From the NCBI GenBank assembly GCA_001898225.1, contig MKTJ01000031.1, positions 1 through 64,000 on the forward strand: a stretch of 64,000 bases of DNA. The letters run 5' to 3'. A model generated the notes under the pieces. That model worked only from the letters and a program-made list of their open reading frames with translations, had not been told where the DNA came from and made no database searches. Shown piece after piece: positions 1 to 9,053 of this stretch. Source of the DNA: Chloroflexi bacterium 54-19. GTDB taxonomy: Bacteria > Chloroflexota > Chloroflexia > Chloroheliales > Chloroheliaceae. Made by a program: the position numbers and the translations under genes. The stretch's first letter is position 1; every line of letters begins with the position of its first letter.

Positions 1-465
1 CTGAGGCAGCGGAAGTGGTGACTTCAAACCTGACAAAATAGATGATCTTCAACTTTGCCAGCCCAGCCCACCAAAGATTGCAAAGCAGCCAATAACTGCC
101 TGCTTTTTGATTGATAAGGCTCAAATTAAAAGAAGGGTTTTACATGAATGTTATCGGAGGCCAAATTCTAGGGTTATCAAAACCAGGAGGGGTTTCAATA
201 ATAAAGCAAAAGGTCGGGATAAAGCTGCACACCACAACTGGAAAGTGTTATGAACTGCCTTAGATTCGACTGCCCGGACGACCGGGAATGATAAAGGTGA
301 GTACATGGTGGCCGGCCTTTCGTCCCAGGCATCCATCAGGAAAGCCAGCGAAGGATTCAAACGGCGATACAATATACCCCGGTCATATTTGAAAGAAACA
401 GGCGGGTTTTATAAGATAGGGCCAGGCGTACATCAATCCACTCTGCTACAAAAGGATAACCGAAA
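1..465. other. Non-coding or unassigned left edge
   Basis: No convincing gene is visible here. Short open frames exist on both strands but have no ribosome-binding site and no recognisable domain. A weak terminator-like hairpin lies at 82-108. The last 20 bases before 466 hold the Shine-Dalgarno sequence of the next gene. Confidence 0.5.
82..108 (+). terminator. Weak terminator-like hairpin
   Basis: The arms AAAGCAG and CTGCTTT form a 7-bp stem around an 11-base loop, followed by two more T residues. It may end a gene lying left of the window. The short stem makes this a tentative call. Confidence 0.3.
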
Positions 466-1263
466 ATGTTTTTCTCCCAGGAACAACTTGATAAATTCCA
501 GAATGAGGGTTACGTGGCCGTGCCGGATTTTTGGAATCAGTTTGAAATTACCGCCATCCAGAATGAGGTGAGCCGCCTCAAACGAGCAGGATTATTACGC
601 AATGTTGCTACCGATGGCGATGGCAAGACTCATTCTACGGTCAAACAGAATCTGCAACTCTGCCCCATGTACGACAAGAGCGACTTCGTGCGGGCTTTGC
701 CCTTCTCCGACAAAGTCACCAACGCGGTCCGCGAACTTATCGGCGACCCGGTCCTGCTGCACCTGGACCAGGTCTTTCTAAAACCGGGCCTGAGCGGGGC
801 CGGGACCAACTGGCACCAGGACAACGCCTATTTCGAAATCTCGAACCCGCTCAAAGGGACCGCGATGTGGACGGCAGTCCACGATGCCACGGTCGCTAAC
901 GGGACGCTCCACCTCATTCCCGGCAGTTTTCGCACCGCCTACGAACATAAGCGCGACCCCGAAAGCGACCATCACATTCGCTGCTATCCGCCGGAGGAAG
1001 AAGCGGTAGCGATTGAACTGCCTGCCGGCGGGGTAGTATTCTTCTGTTACGGGATGGCCCACTGCACTTTGGGCAACCAGACTCCGAACGAACGGGCCGG
1101 GTTGGCCTTGCACTTTCTCAACGCGGACTATGTCCAGGATGCCAGGGGAGGGTTTGAGGTCAAACCTTACCTGACCGGGCCGAATGCTACCGGTGGCCTG
1201 GCCGAGTACGGCCTGAATGTGAAAGAAGGCTGGCCCGAACAGTTGGCCCTTTTGCAAAACTAG
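466..1263 (+). CDS. Phytanoyl-CoA dioxygenase (PhyH) family protein
   Basis: This 265-aa protein has the layout of PhyH-type Fe(II)/2-oxoglutarate oxygenases, which hydroxylate small-molecule substrates in the cytoplasm. The metal motif HxD is seen as H117-Q-D119 (WHQDN). The distal histidine is probably H199 (MAHCTLGN), and R210 (NERAG) is a candidate 2-oxoglutarate ligand. AAGGAT lies 8 bases before the ATG and fixes the start. The gene stands alone, with a terminator-like structure behind it. The substrate cannot be read from the sequence. It is the first of four PhyH genes in the window; the others are near 48.6, 61.8 and 62.8 kb. Confidence 0.88.
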   Translation: MFFSQEQLDKFQNEGYVAVPDFWNQFEITAIQNEVSRLKRAGLLRNVATDGDGKTHSTVKQNLQLCPMYDKSDFVRALPFSDKVTNAVRELIGDPVLLHLDQVFLKPGLSGAGTNWHQDNAYFEISNPLKGTAMWTAVHDATVANGTLHLIPGSFRTAYEHKRDPESDHHIRCYPPEEEAVAIELPAGGVVFFCYGMAHCTLGNQTPNERAGLALHFLNADYVQDARGGFEVKPYLTGPNATGGLAEYGLNVKEGWPEQLALLQN

Positions 1264-1282
1264 CGAATGGCCGGGTAATAGC

Positions 1283-1350
1283 AGCCCCACCTTAAGTACC
1301 TTAAAAACCAAAGAGTTTTTCTATTTTGGTTGGGGCTCTTTCTTTTTTTT
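1283..1350 (+). terminator. Probable rho-independent terminator
   Basis: The outer arms AGCCCC and GGGGCT enclose a second pairing, ACCAAA with TTTGGT. A T-rich run follows. It would end transcription of the dioxygenase gene before threonine synthase. Confidence 0.55.
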
Positions 1351-1431
1351 ATTCTCTCACCCCAATATCTTTTAAAAATCTGCTCAAATTAACCATACGA
1401 ATAGACCCTCATATAAGGAGATTTATTGCTC

Positions 1432-2667
1432 ATGGCTTCCACCGAAACCCGGAACGATACCGGGAGTACCGTTTCTCACCTCGAATGTACCTATTGCGGC
1501 AAGACCTATAGCGCTGCCGAATTGCAAAACCTCTGCCCGGCCTGTGGGAAAGTCCTTTATCACCGCTACGACCTGGCTGCCGCCCGTGAACGGCTCAAAC
1601 CGGAAATGCTCAAGGGCCGGGTGGCCTCGATGTGGCGTTACCGGGAAGTGATGCCGGTCCTGCTCACCGAGAATATCATCACGCTGGGCGAAGGCTGGAC
1701 GCCTCTGCTCGAAACCAACCGGCTGGGTAAGAAACTGGGGTTGAGCAATTTGATGATAAAAGACGAAAGCCAGAACCCCACGGGCAGTTTCAAGGCGCGT
1801 GGTCTTTCGGCGGCGGTATCCAAGGCCAAAGAATTGGGCGCAACGGCCCTGAGTATCCCCAGCGCCGGGAACGCCGGGGGCGCGATGGCGGCTTACGCGG
1901 CAAGGGCCGGGCTGGAAGCTGCCGTCATGATGCCGGTCGACGCGCCCTATATCAACAAGCTCGAAACCTATCTCACCGGGGCCAAAACCTGGCTGGTCGA
2001 GGGGCTTATAAATGACGCCGGGCGCATCCTGAAAGCTAACGCCGCCCGCTACGGCTGGTTCGACCTTTCGACCCTTAAAGAGCCCTACCGGGTAGAAGGC
2101 AAAAAGACCCTCGGTTATGAGCTGGCCGAACAACTCGACTGGCAGTTGCCGGACGTGGTGATTTACCCGACCGGGGGCGGAACCGGGCTGGTCGGCATGT
2201 GGAAAGCTTTTGACGAAATGGAAGAACTGGGCTGGATTGGCTCGAAACGGCCTCGCATGGTTGTGGCCCAGGCGACCGGGTGCGCCCCGATAGTGCGCGC
2301 CTACGAGGAAGGGGCCGAGTTCGCCCGGCCCTGGGAGAACGCGCAGACCGGCAGCAGCGGTATCCGGGTGCCGGTTGCCATCGCGGACTATTTGATGCTC
2401 CAGGCGGTCCGGCAGAGCGGCGGTACCGCCCTGGCCGTTTCGGATGAAGCCATGCAGGAGGCCACCAGGGAAATCGCCAGCAACGAAGGAATTTACCCGG
2501 CCCCGGAAGGGGCGGCAACCCTGGCCGTCCTGCGCCGGATGCTGGAAGAAAACCTGGTCTCGCCCGAAGAAAGGGTTGTTTTGTTTAATACCGGGGCCGG
2601 GCAAAAATACCCTGAATTCATGCAGTTCGACCTCCCGGTCGTCCCGGCGGATACGACCGAGCTTTAG
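1432..2667 (+). CDS. thrC: Threonine synthase
   Basis: This PLP enzyme converts O-phosphohomoserine to threonine. The N-terminus carries a zinc-ribbon-like pair of cysteine knuckles (CTYC and CPAC), common in the longer bacterial and archaeal threonine synthases. The PLP lysine lies in the fold-type II motif NPTGSFKARG, near residue 115. A glycine-rich phosphate-binding loop, PTGGGTGL, follows near residue 245. The length of about 411 aa is normal. I chose ATG 1432, 11 bases after AAGGAG; an in-frame TTG at 1426 is also possible with 5-base spacing. The gene is monocistronic between two terminators. Confidence 0.9.
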   Translation: MASTETRNDTGSTVSHLECTYCGKTYSAAELQNLCPACGKVLYHRYDLAAARERLKPEMLKGRVASMWRYREVMPVLLTENIITLGEGWTPLLETNRLGKKLGLSNLMIKDESQNPTGSFKARGLSAAVSKAKELGATALSIPSAGNAGGAMAAYAARAGLEAAVMMPVDAPYINKLETYLTGAKTWLVEGLINDAGRILKANAARYGWFDLSTLKEPYRVEGKKTLGYELAEQLDWQLPDVVIYPTGGGTGLVGMWKAFDEMEELGWIGSKRPRMVVAQATGCAPIVRAYEEGAEFARPWENAQTGSSGIRVPVAIADYLMLQAVRQSGGTALAVSDEAMQEATREIASNEGIYPAPEGAATLAVLRRMLEENLVSPEERVVLFNTGAGQKYPEFMQFDLPVVPADTTEL

Positions 2668-2695
2668 GACTTTAAAGTAAATCTTCCGGGAAATA

Positions 2696-2735
2696 AAACT
2701 GCCCTTTTAGAGGAGAAAAGTTAAAAGGGCAGTTT
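2696..2735. terminator. Bidirectional hairpin between convergent genes
   Basis: AAACTGCCCTTTTA pairs perfectly with TAAAAGGGCAGTTT around a 12-base loop. It lies between threonine synthase on the plus strand and the WD40 gene on the minus strand, so it probably stops both transcripts. Confidence 0.75.
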
Positions 2736-2760
2736 GCTTGCTTGCTGTTGATAAGGAGGA

Positions 2761-4011
2761 TTACTTGATGGTCCAGAGCTTCACGGTTTTATCGCCGGAA
2801 CCGGAGGCGAGGGTCCGCCCGTCCGGCGACCAGGCGACCGACCAGACGGTATCCTGGTGGCCGGTCAAAATGGCTTCCAGGGAGCCTTTCCGGTCGAACA
2901 GCCTGACGGTCTTATCGTCACAGGCGGCGGCGAGGGTCTGGCCGTCCGGCGACCAGGCCAGTTGCCAGATAACATATTTCCCACCGATTCTGGCGACCTG
3001 TTTCCCGTCAGGAGAGTAGAGCGCGGCCTGGTTTTCGCCTTTGGCAGCGATTGCCAGCAGGCTGCTATCCGCCGACCAGCTCATAGAGTTAATCGGGTAG
3101 CTGAAATCTTGCAGGGTCGTGATTAAGGTGCCGTCGGTCCTCCACAACCAGACCCGGATATCGCTTGGCCCGGCTGATTTGACGGTCTGGCCCTCGGTAG
3201 CGATGACCTTACCATCGGGCGACCATGCCAGTTGGCCGATTACCCCACCGGGGATAGCCAGGGTGCCGACATAGGCCCCCCCGGTCGCCTGTTGAACCTG
3301 AAATTCACCGTCACCGGTCCGCATCGCCACCAATTTTCCGTCAGCGGACTGGTATTTACTGTTACTGGCATCTATACCAGGACTGGTTTCACCATTTAAG
3401 TCTCGTCCAATCCAACCAACCGTATAAGGCCAGGGAAAGTGATTATCGCCACTCAATGCGGGATAGTTCTGGACCAGTTTTCCATCGCTGGACCAGAGGT
3501 TTATAGTGCCGTCATCACTGGCGGTGAGGAACTGCGAACCGTCCTGTTTCCAGGTTATCGAGCGAACTGCCGCCGGTTGGTCGGGCAGGTTTAACTTGAT
3601 AGCCACCGAAAGCGGGGCGGCGTTGGGTGTAGTGGTCGGCACATTCGCGACCGCGCCCGACCCCGGATTGAGGATGGGCGTGGGCGTGGTCGAAAGAGCC
3701 TCTTTGTCGCCCGTGGGTTTCTCCGGTTGGATAGCGGTCCCGATGATAAAAGCTATCGCCAGGACTGCCGCGATGCCAAGGGTATACTTCAAAATACGCG
3801 GGAAACTCAAAACGTTGCGGGCCGGTTCCACGGTTTCGGGGACAAGTTCGGAAGCCTGGTAATCATCGGGCGAAGGGATGTTAACCCCCTGGTTGGTGGT
3901 AATTTGTTTCTCGATAGCGGACCATAAATCCAGGTCTTCCCCAATTTTCCCCGCTTCCAGTTCGAGTAAAGTGGTCAGTTTATGTTCAGGTATTAAATCC
4001 TGCTCATTCAT
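2761..4011 (-). CDS. Membrane-anchored WD40-repeat protein, likely sensor/anti-sigma partner
   Basis: This 416-aa protein has three parts. The first is a cytoplasmic N-terminal segment of about 70 residues, starting [10 protein letters not shown]. The second is one transmembrane helix at about residues 73-94. After a Pro/Thr-rich linker comes a C-terminal half of WD40 repeats with typical blade endings ([24 protein letters not shown]). The start overlaps the sigma-factor stop by 8 bases (AATGAATGA), which indicates translational coupling. By analogy with ECF loci, the N-terminus may hold the sigma factor and the outer propeller may sense a ligand; this is inference. No zinc-binding anti-sigma motif (HxxxCxxC) is visible. 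Confidence 0.8.
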   Translation of the reverse strand: MNEQDLIPEHKLTTLLELEAGKIGEDLDLWSAIEKQITTNQGVNIPSPDDYQASELVPETVEPARNVLSFPRILKYTLGIAAVLAIAFIIGTAIQPEKPTGDKEALSTTPTPILNPGSGAVANVPTTTPNAAPLSVAIKLNLPDQPAAVRSITWKQDGSQFLTASDDGTINLWSSDGKLVQNYPALSGDNHFPWPYTVGWIGRDLNGETSPGIDASNSKYQSADGKLVAMRTGDGEFQVQQATGGAYVGTLAIPGGVIGQLAWSPDGKVIATEGQTVKSAGPSDIRVWLWRTDGTLITTLQDFSYPINSMSWSADSSLLAIAAKGENQAALYSPDGKQVARIGGKYVIWQLAWSPDGQTLAAACDDKTVRLFDRKGSLEAILTGHQDTVWSVAWSPDGRTLASGSGDKTVKLWTIK

Positions 4012-4630
4012 TAGTTTTCTCCAATGTTTTGTGTCCCCGGCTGGATGCGGCCTCGGTAAGTTTGGGGCCGGGGCGGAGTTCACTCAGCCAGCCTTGCAAT
4101 TGCTGCCGGGCCGAATGAAGCCGCCATTTAATAGTGCCGGGCGCGCAGCCCAATTGCTCGGCGGTTTCGGCCTCACTGAGGCCGAGATAGAACCGCAATA
4201 CAATGGCGGCGCGTTGGACTGGCGGCAGGCGGTCGAGAGCCGCCCCGATGGCCTGCCGCGTTTCGGTTTGTTCAAAAAGTTCGGCGGGACCGGCTTCCAG
4301 GTCCGGCAGGTCGAGAGGCTCCGCACCCGGTTCCTGGAAGGTTTGTTCCCAGGAGAGGGACCGCCCGGCCTTATTCGCCGCCTTGAGGGCGTCGTTGATG
4401 ACGCTGCGTAAAAACCAGGGCCCAAATTCCCGGCGGCTGTCGAACTGGCCGATGCGTTCGTATGCTCGCAGGAAAGCGGCCTGGGTCAAGTCTTCGGCCA
4501 ACAATTTATCGCGCGTTATTAAATAAGCCGCCCTGACGGCTTTTACTTGGTAGCGGCGGACCAGGATTTCCAGTCCCCCTATATCGCCCGTTTTCAAGCG
4601 GGTTACGGCTTTAGCGTCCGTTTCTTCCAC
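4004..4630 (-). CDS. ECF-type RNA polymerase sigma factor
   Basis: This 208-aa protein has sigma region 2 at about residues 20-65 ([19 protein letters not shown]) and region 4 at about 130-180, with [13 protein letters not shown] and a helix-turn-helix around [17 protein letters not shown]. These are hallmarks of extracytoplasmic-function sigma-70 factors, which redirect RNA polymerase to stress or envelope promoters. The start codon is GTG. The gene is the first of a two-gene unit with the WD40 membrane protein, whose start overlaps its end. That arrangement fits a sigma/regulator pair. Confidence 0.92.
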   Translation of the reverse strand: MEETDAKAVTRLKTGDIGGLEILVRRYQVKAVRAAYLITRDKLLAEDLTQAAFLRAYERIGQFDSRREFGPWFLRSVINDALKAANKAGRSLSWEQTFQEPGAEPLDLPDLEAGPAELFEQTETRQAIGAALDRLPPVQRAAIVLRFYLGLSEAETAEQLGCAPGTIKWRLHSARQQLQGWLSELRPGPKLTEAASSRGHKTLEKTNE

Positions 4631-4835
4631 AATAAAAACCCTGCTTTCGTTTTTCTCCTCTTAATAATACTATCCTTCAGGGTCTAAAAAGGTTTGATAA
4701 AAAACGGCTAATTTCCCACAAATTTACGATAATTTAGCGAAACGACTGCGATCAGAGCGTTGCACCGAGATGCCACGACAATAGATAATGGAATCATTGG
4801 CTAATCTACTATAGCAATAACAGGAGGTAAGGGGT

Positions 4836-5273
4836 ATGAAGTTTCTAAAATTGGACCATATCGGAGTGGTTGTAAATGACATGGCTGCCGCCAAAGCTTT
4901 TTTCCTCGATTTTGGGCTTGAATTGTTAGGGGAAAGTGAAATGGAAGGAAAATGGCTGGATAAGCTGGTGGGGCTTGAAGGCGTCAGGTCAGGTATTGCC
5001 GTATTTAGGGCACCAAACGGTGACGCCAACCTGGAACTTATAAAGTATTACAGCCCGGAGGATGAAAACGGTATCCGGCCAAATTACCCGAACAACTATG
5101 GTATAAGGAATATTTGTTTTGAGGTGGATGACGTAGAAGCTATTTTCGCCAGGTTGAAAGAGAAGGGCATGCCCCAGCTTGGCGAAATCCAGCAATACGA
5201 GGATGAGTATAAGTTGTGCTACTGCCGGGGGCCGGAGGGGATTATTTTAATGGTGGCCCAAAAACTCAAATAA
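4836..5273 (+). CDS. VOC (glyoxalase/bleomycin-resistance) family protein
   Basis: This 145-aa protein has two beta-alpha-beta-beta-beta modules of the vicinal-oxygen-chelate fold. It opens with LDHIGVVVNDM and repeats at GIRNICFEVDDVEAI. Candidate metal ligands are the His of LDHIG, a Glu near residue 66 and a C-terminal Glu near 136. AGGAGGTAAGGGGT before the ATG is a near-ideal Shine-Dalgarno sequence. Family members include methylmalonyl-CoA epimerases, glyoxalases and drug-binding proteins; the exact reaction is not evident. Confidence 0.85.
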   Translation: MKFLKLDHIGVVVNDMAAAKAFFLDFGLELLGESEMEGKWLDKLVGLEGVRSGIAVFRAPNGDANLELIKYYSPEDENGIRPNYPNNYGIRNICFEVDDVEAIFARLKEKGMPQLGEIQQYEDEYKLCYCRGPEGIILMVAQKLK

Positions 5274-5357
5274 AGGGGGCCATTCCGGGAAACCGGACCC
5301 TGCCAGCATTTAGAATTTTAACCCAAAACAACCCCACTCTTTACCAGAGAAAGTCAG

Positions 5358-5380
5358 ATTCCCGGTCTCGGACCGGGAAT
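5358..5380 (+). terminator. Hairpin after the VOC gene
   Basis: ATTCCCGGTC pairs with GACCGGGAAT around a TCG loop, a 10-bp perfect stem followed by only a short T stretch. It may be a terminator or an mRNA-stabilising hairpin. Confidence 0.5.
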
Positions 5381-5505
5381 TTGAATTCAACCCCGGCTTT
5401 TTGGAAGGCAAAAAATAGGTAATCGCCCGAAATTGTGGTAAAATCAGCACTCAGGTTTGGCTAAATATAGCCTGAGTTAGGTTTCAAATTCAAAGGAGAG
5501 GCACA

Positions 5506-5682
5506 ATAGCTATTATTTTTCTTGTAATTGCGGTCCTGGCTTTGGTAGCTTACATCGGGTTGCGGTACATGCAATATCGCCAGCAGCCCCGGTACAAAGA
5601 TTGCCCCTGGTGCCACGTCACTATCCGGTACCGGGCCAGCATCTGCCCTACCTGCGCGAAGTTTGTGCCGGTAGAAGACTAA
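5506..5682 (+). CDS. Small membrane zinc-ribbon protein with a non-canonical start
   Basis: A 58-codon open frame encodes an N-terminal hydrophobic helix of about 17 residues. A basic/aromatic stretch follows, then a zinc ribbon with CPWC and CPTC knuckles 14 residues apart, ending VPVED. AAAGGAG at 5492-5498 sits exactly 7 bases before ATA 5506, and there is no ATG, GTG or TTG at that position. The first in-frame TTG would cut into the membrane helix. Either ATA (or ATT 5512) initiates, or the start codon carries a mutation or base error. Single-pass proteins with a cytosolic zinc ribbon are common; the function is unknown. Confidence 0.6.
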   Translation: MAIIFLVIAVLALVAYIGLRYMQYRQQPRYKDCPWCHVTIRYRASICPTCAKFVPVED

Positions 5683-5683
5683 A

Positions 5684-5709
5684 GTCCAGACCTCCGGTCC
5701 AGACCTGCG
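5684..5709. repeat. Two tandem 13-bp repeats
   Basis: GTCCAGACCTCCG is followed at once by GTCCAGACCTGCG (one mismatch). A further GGTCC-containing stretch lies beyond. They sit between the zinc-ribbon gene and the phospholipase D-like gene. Confidence 0.5.
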
Positions 5710-5752
5710 GGGTCCGAACCGAAGGTCCGCTAAATGTCCCTGTGAGGTAATA

Positions 5753-7027
5753 GTGTTCGCTGTAATCAGGCAATTTTTACAGAGAGTAAGATTTGCGCAA
5801 CTGCTCAGAATCGTTGTCTATTCTACCCTAGGTTTTTTTGCCACGGTTGCAGCCCTTACCTATGCCGGGATGGCCGCCACCGCTTTAATCAGAAGACGGC
5901 GCGATTTCCGCTTTCCGCATAAGCCGCTCGACCCGGTCTGGGTCGATGGGGAGCGCCTGAAAATATTCAATTACGGCCACGTGACCTTCAAGGACATGCT
6001 CGAAGTGATTGACCGGGCCGAGGAATCTATTTTCCTCGAAACCTATATCCTGAAAAGCGATATTATCGGGCAGCGGTTCAAAGCGCACCTTATCCGCAAG
6101 GCGCGGGAGGGGGTCAAGGTTTACCTGGCCTTCGATGGGTTTGGCAGTCTGCTCATGCCGTTTGGCTTCCGGCGCTGGCCCCGTGAGGTGAATGTCACGG
6201 TCTACGGGCCACTCCATAGCTACCTGAGTTTTTTGTGGCTCGGCACTTACACCCGCTATCACCGTAAAATCCTGGTGGTGGACAACAAGACGGCTTACCT
6301 GGGCGGGATGAACCTGGGCCGCGAGTACGCGACTACCTGGCGGGATACCCACTGCCGCATAGACGGGGTGAAGGCCCGCGAGGTAGCGCTGGCTTTTGTG
6401 GAGTTGTGGAACAGGCGCCACTGGCTTTTGACCAGCAAAAGGATTGTCCTGCCTTTCGAGGTGGATGATAGACCGGACCAGAAAATCTATATCCGGGAGA
6501 GCAAACCTTCCAGGGTTTTTGGCAATTTCACCATCCGGGATGCTTACCTGGAAGGGTTTGAAAATGCCCGTAGTCATATAATGCTGACCAACCCGTACTT
6601 CTTGCCGGACGAGCAGTTGTGCGGGGCTTTGCACCGGGCGCTCGAACGAGGGGTGCGAGTTGACCTGATTGTGCCGGAGAAATCGAACCACCTGATTGTG
6701 GACCTGCTGGCCCGCCCTTTTTACCACGAGCTTATCGAGCGGGGGGCGCATATCTGGTTGTACCGGCATACCGTGATACACTCCAAGACCGCCACGATAG
6801 ACGGTTGTCTTAGCACCATCGGTAGCGCGAACCTGGATGGGCGGAGCCAGATTAACCACGAAATAAACATGTTCGTGGTCAACGAGGAATTCGCGGCCCG
6901 CATGGAAGAAATGTTCCAGGACGATTTGAAAAATTGCCGTGAGGCCGGGCCGGACGATTTTGGCCGCCCCTCGGTGGTCCGGCTGGCCTTTGAATATATT
7001 GCCAGGCCGGTCCGAAGTTTTGTTTAG
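5753..7027 (+). CDS. Cardiolipin synthase-like phospholipase D protein
   Basis: This 424-aa protein has an N-terminal transmembrane helix at about residues 17-40 and two phospholipase D domains. Each has an HxKxxxxD motif: HRKILVVD in the first domain and HSKTATID in the second, both followed by the expected Gly/Asn residues (GGMNLG and GSANLD). Family members join two phosphatidylglycerols, or phosphatidylglycerol with phosphatidylethanolamine, to make cardiolipin at the inner membrane. The start is GTG after TGAGGTAA. Other transphosphatidylases share the motifs, so the exact lipid substrate is inferred. Confidence 0.85.
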   Translation: MFAVIRQFLQRVRFAQLLRIVVYSTLGFFATVAALTYAGMAATALIRRRRDFRFPHKPLDPVWVDGERLKIFNYGHVTFKDMLEVIDRAEESIFLETYILKSDIIGQRFKAHLIRKAREGVKVYLAFDGFGSLLMPFGFRRWPREVNVTVYGPLHSYLSFLWLGTYTRYHRKILVVDNKTAYLGGMNLGREYATTWRDTHCRIDGVKAREVALAFVELWNRRHWLLTSKRIVLPFEVDDRPDQKIYIRESKPSRVFGNFTIRDAYLEGFENARSHIMLTNPYFLPDEQLCGALHRALERGVRVDLIVPEKSNHLIVDLLARPFYHELIERGAHIWLYRHTVIHSKTATIDGCLSTIGSANLDGRSQINHEINMFVVNEEFAARMEEMFQDDLKNCREAGPDDFGRPSVVRLAFEYIARPVRSFV

Positions 7028-7070
7028 ATAAATAAAATTTGAATTGATAGAGGTTTAAGGAAAGGAAACC

Positions 7071-9041
7071 ATGCGTTTCAGCGTCGCTCCTCAAATTTTC
7101 GAGCTTTTCCCAAAATACTATGTCGGTGGGGTGGTCGCCAGTGGCGTCAATAACCGGCCCGACCCGGCCATCGCCGAAAACGCCCGCCAGGAATTACAGG
7201 CCGTGGTGACCGAACTGGGCCAGCGCTTCCCAGGCAACGCCGAGCTTACCGCCGACCCTTTTATTTCAATCTGGCGGGACGCCTTTAAGACCCTCGGTAT
7301 CAAGGCCAGCGAGTTTCTAAGCTCGGTTGAAGCTCTCAGCCGCCGGGCCATCAAGACTGGCTCTGTCCCTTCGATAAACCCCGCCGTGGACCTTTCCAAC
7401 GCGCTCAGCCTGAAATATCTTTTGCCGCTTGGCGGCCACGACCTCGATTTAATCCAGGGTGACCTCGAAGTCCGCATGGCCCGCGAAGGGGATGTCTTTT
7501 CGCCGCCAGATGGCTCCGACACCACCGAAACGGTCCCGCCCGGCGAACCGGTCTACGCCGATGACGCGGAAGTCCGCACCCGGCGCTGGGTCTGGCGAGA
7601 AGGGCGCAAAGCCCGTATCACCGAGAATACCACCAACATATTCTTCCCGGTGGACGGCTGGGTCGGCCTGAATGACGGCCAGGTCCGGACCGCCTGCGAG
7701 GAAATCGCCCGCCTCTTCGAGGAAAAACTCGGCGCGACCTGTCACGTCTTCTATATAGACGAGGCTCACACCTCCGCCGAATGGGAGAGCGCCGCGCCTT
7801 CGGACAAACCCAAAATTGAAATGCCGGCCGTCTTGCCGCCCGTTAAGCGAGAGCGGGATGAGATTGACCGCCTGCTGACACGGGGCGTGGCCGGGATAAT
7901 CACCGCCGAGGAACTCGAAGCCAGGCTGCGGAGTGGCCGCCGCTTGCGGGTAAAGCTGGGAATTGACCCGACCGGACCCCGGATTCACATTGGCCGGAGC
8001 GTGGCCCTGCAAAAGCTGCGCGACTTCCAGCGGCTCGGCCACCAGATTATCATGCTCTTTGGGACTTTCACCGGGCAGATTGGCGACGCCAGCGACAAAC
8101 AGGCCACCCGCCCGATGCTCACCCCGGCCCAGGTCGAGAGTAACGTCCAGGACTACAAACAACAGGTCAGCCTGATACTTGACCCGAACGAGGTCGAATG
8201 GCGTTACAACACCGAGTGGTTCAACCAGATGTCTTTCCAGAAGGGCATCGAACTGATGACCAATTTTACCGTGGCCCAGATGATTGAGCGCGACAACTTC
8301 AACGACCGCTTCAAGGCCGGTAAACCGATTTCGCTGCAAGAGATTGTCTACCCGGTCCTCCAGGGCTACGACTCGGTGATGCTTCATTCGGATGTCGAAC
8401 TCGGCGGGACCGACCAGATGTTTAACATGATGGCGGGCCGCCAGTTGCAGAAAGTCTTCGGGCAGGAGCCGCAGTCCATCCTGATGAACAAAATGATAAA
8501 CGCCCCCGACGGCAACAAGATGAGCACCAGCCTCGGCAACGGCGTCTATATCACCGAACCGGCCAAGGACCAGTACGCCAAGATGCTGCGGACCCTCGAC
8601 GCTCAAATCTTTGAATACTTCGAGACCCTTACCCGCGTCCCCGAACCGGAAATCGAGGAAATGCGGGCTGCGATGGATGGCGGGGAGAACCCCTTGCACT
8701 TCAAGAAGCGGCTGGCAAGTGCCCTGGTCGCCCAGTATCACGGGGAAGATGCCGCCAGGGAAGCCGCCGATAGCTTCGAGCGGGAAATCGTTAACAAGGA
8801 AATCCCGACCGATATACCGGAGTTCAACCCGGCGGGCGGCCTGGCCGAGATGGACCTGCGCGATTTGCTGGTCGAGACCAAACTGGCCGCCAGCAAGAAG
8901 GAAGCGGCCCGGTTCGTGGAGCAGGGCGGTATCACCATTGATGGCGAGAAACCGGCAGACCCGAAGGCCAAAGTTTCCCTGCACGATGGCATGATTATCA
9001 AACGGGGTAACCGCCATTACGCCCGCATAAAGCTGAGCTAG
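7071..9041 (+). CDS. tyrS: Tyrosyl-tRNA synthetase with N-terminal B3/4 domain
   Basis: This 656-aa protein is about 230 residues longer than a normal bacterial tyrosyl-tRNA synthetase. Residues 1 to about 235 resemble the B3/4 domain, the editing module of the phenylalanyl-tRNA synthetase beta chain, also found free-standing. From about 260 it is a standard TyrRS: the HIGH-type motif HIGR at 306-309, KMSTS starting at K483, and a C-terminal S4 RNA-binding domain from about 590. There is no stop or restart in the linker, so it is one reading frame. An ATG lies after AAGGAAACC. The role of the extra domain, perhaps clearing a mischarged tRNA, is inference. Confidence 0.88.
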   Translation: MRFSVAPQIFELFPKYYVGGVVASGVNNRPDPAIAENARQELQAVVTELGQRFPGNAELTADPFISIWRDAFKTLGIKASEFLSSVEALSRRAIKTGSVPSINPAVDLSNALSLKYLLPLGGHDLDLIQGDLEVRMAREGDVFSPPDGSDTTETVPPGEPVYADDAEVRTRRWVWREGRKARITENTTNIFFPVDGWVGLNDGQVRTACEEIARLFEEKLGATCHVFYIDEAHTSAEWESAAPSDKPKIEMPAVLPPVKRERDEIDRLLTRGVAGIITAEELEARLRSGRRLRVKLGIDPTGPRIHIGRSVALQKLRDFQRLGHQIIMLFGTFTGQIGDASDKQATRPMLTPAQVESNVQDYKQQVSLILDPNEVEWRYNTEWFNQMSFQKGIELMTNFTVAQMIERDNFNDRFKAGKPISLQEIVYPVLQGYDSVMLHSDVELGGTDQMFNMMAGRQLQKVFGQEPQSILMNKMINAPDGNKMSTSLGNGVYITEPAKDQYAKMLRTLDAQIFEYFETLTRVPEPEIEEMRAAMDGGENPLHFKKRLASALVAQYHGEDAAREAADSFEREIVNKEIPTDIPEFNPAGGLAEMDLRDLLVETKLAASKKEAARFVEQGGITIDGEKPADPKAKVSLHDGMIIKRGNRHYARIKLS

Positions 9042-9053
9042 ACCGGAGAAAAC

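Noticed and set aside
305..571. 88-aa plus-strand frame overlapping the first PhyH gene
   Set aside because: It lacks a ribosome site and overlaps a clear gene in another frame.
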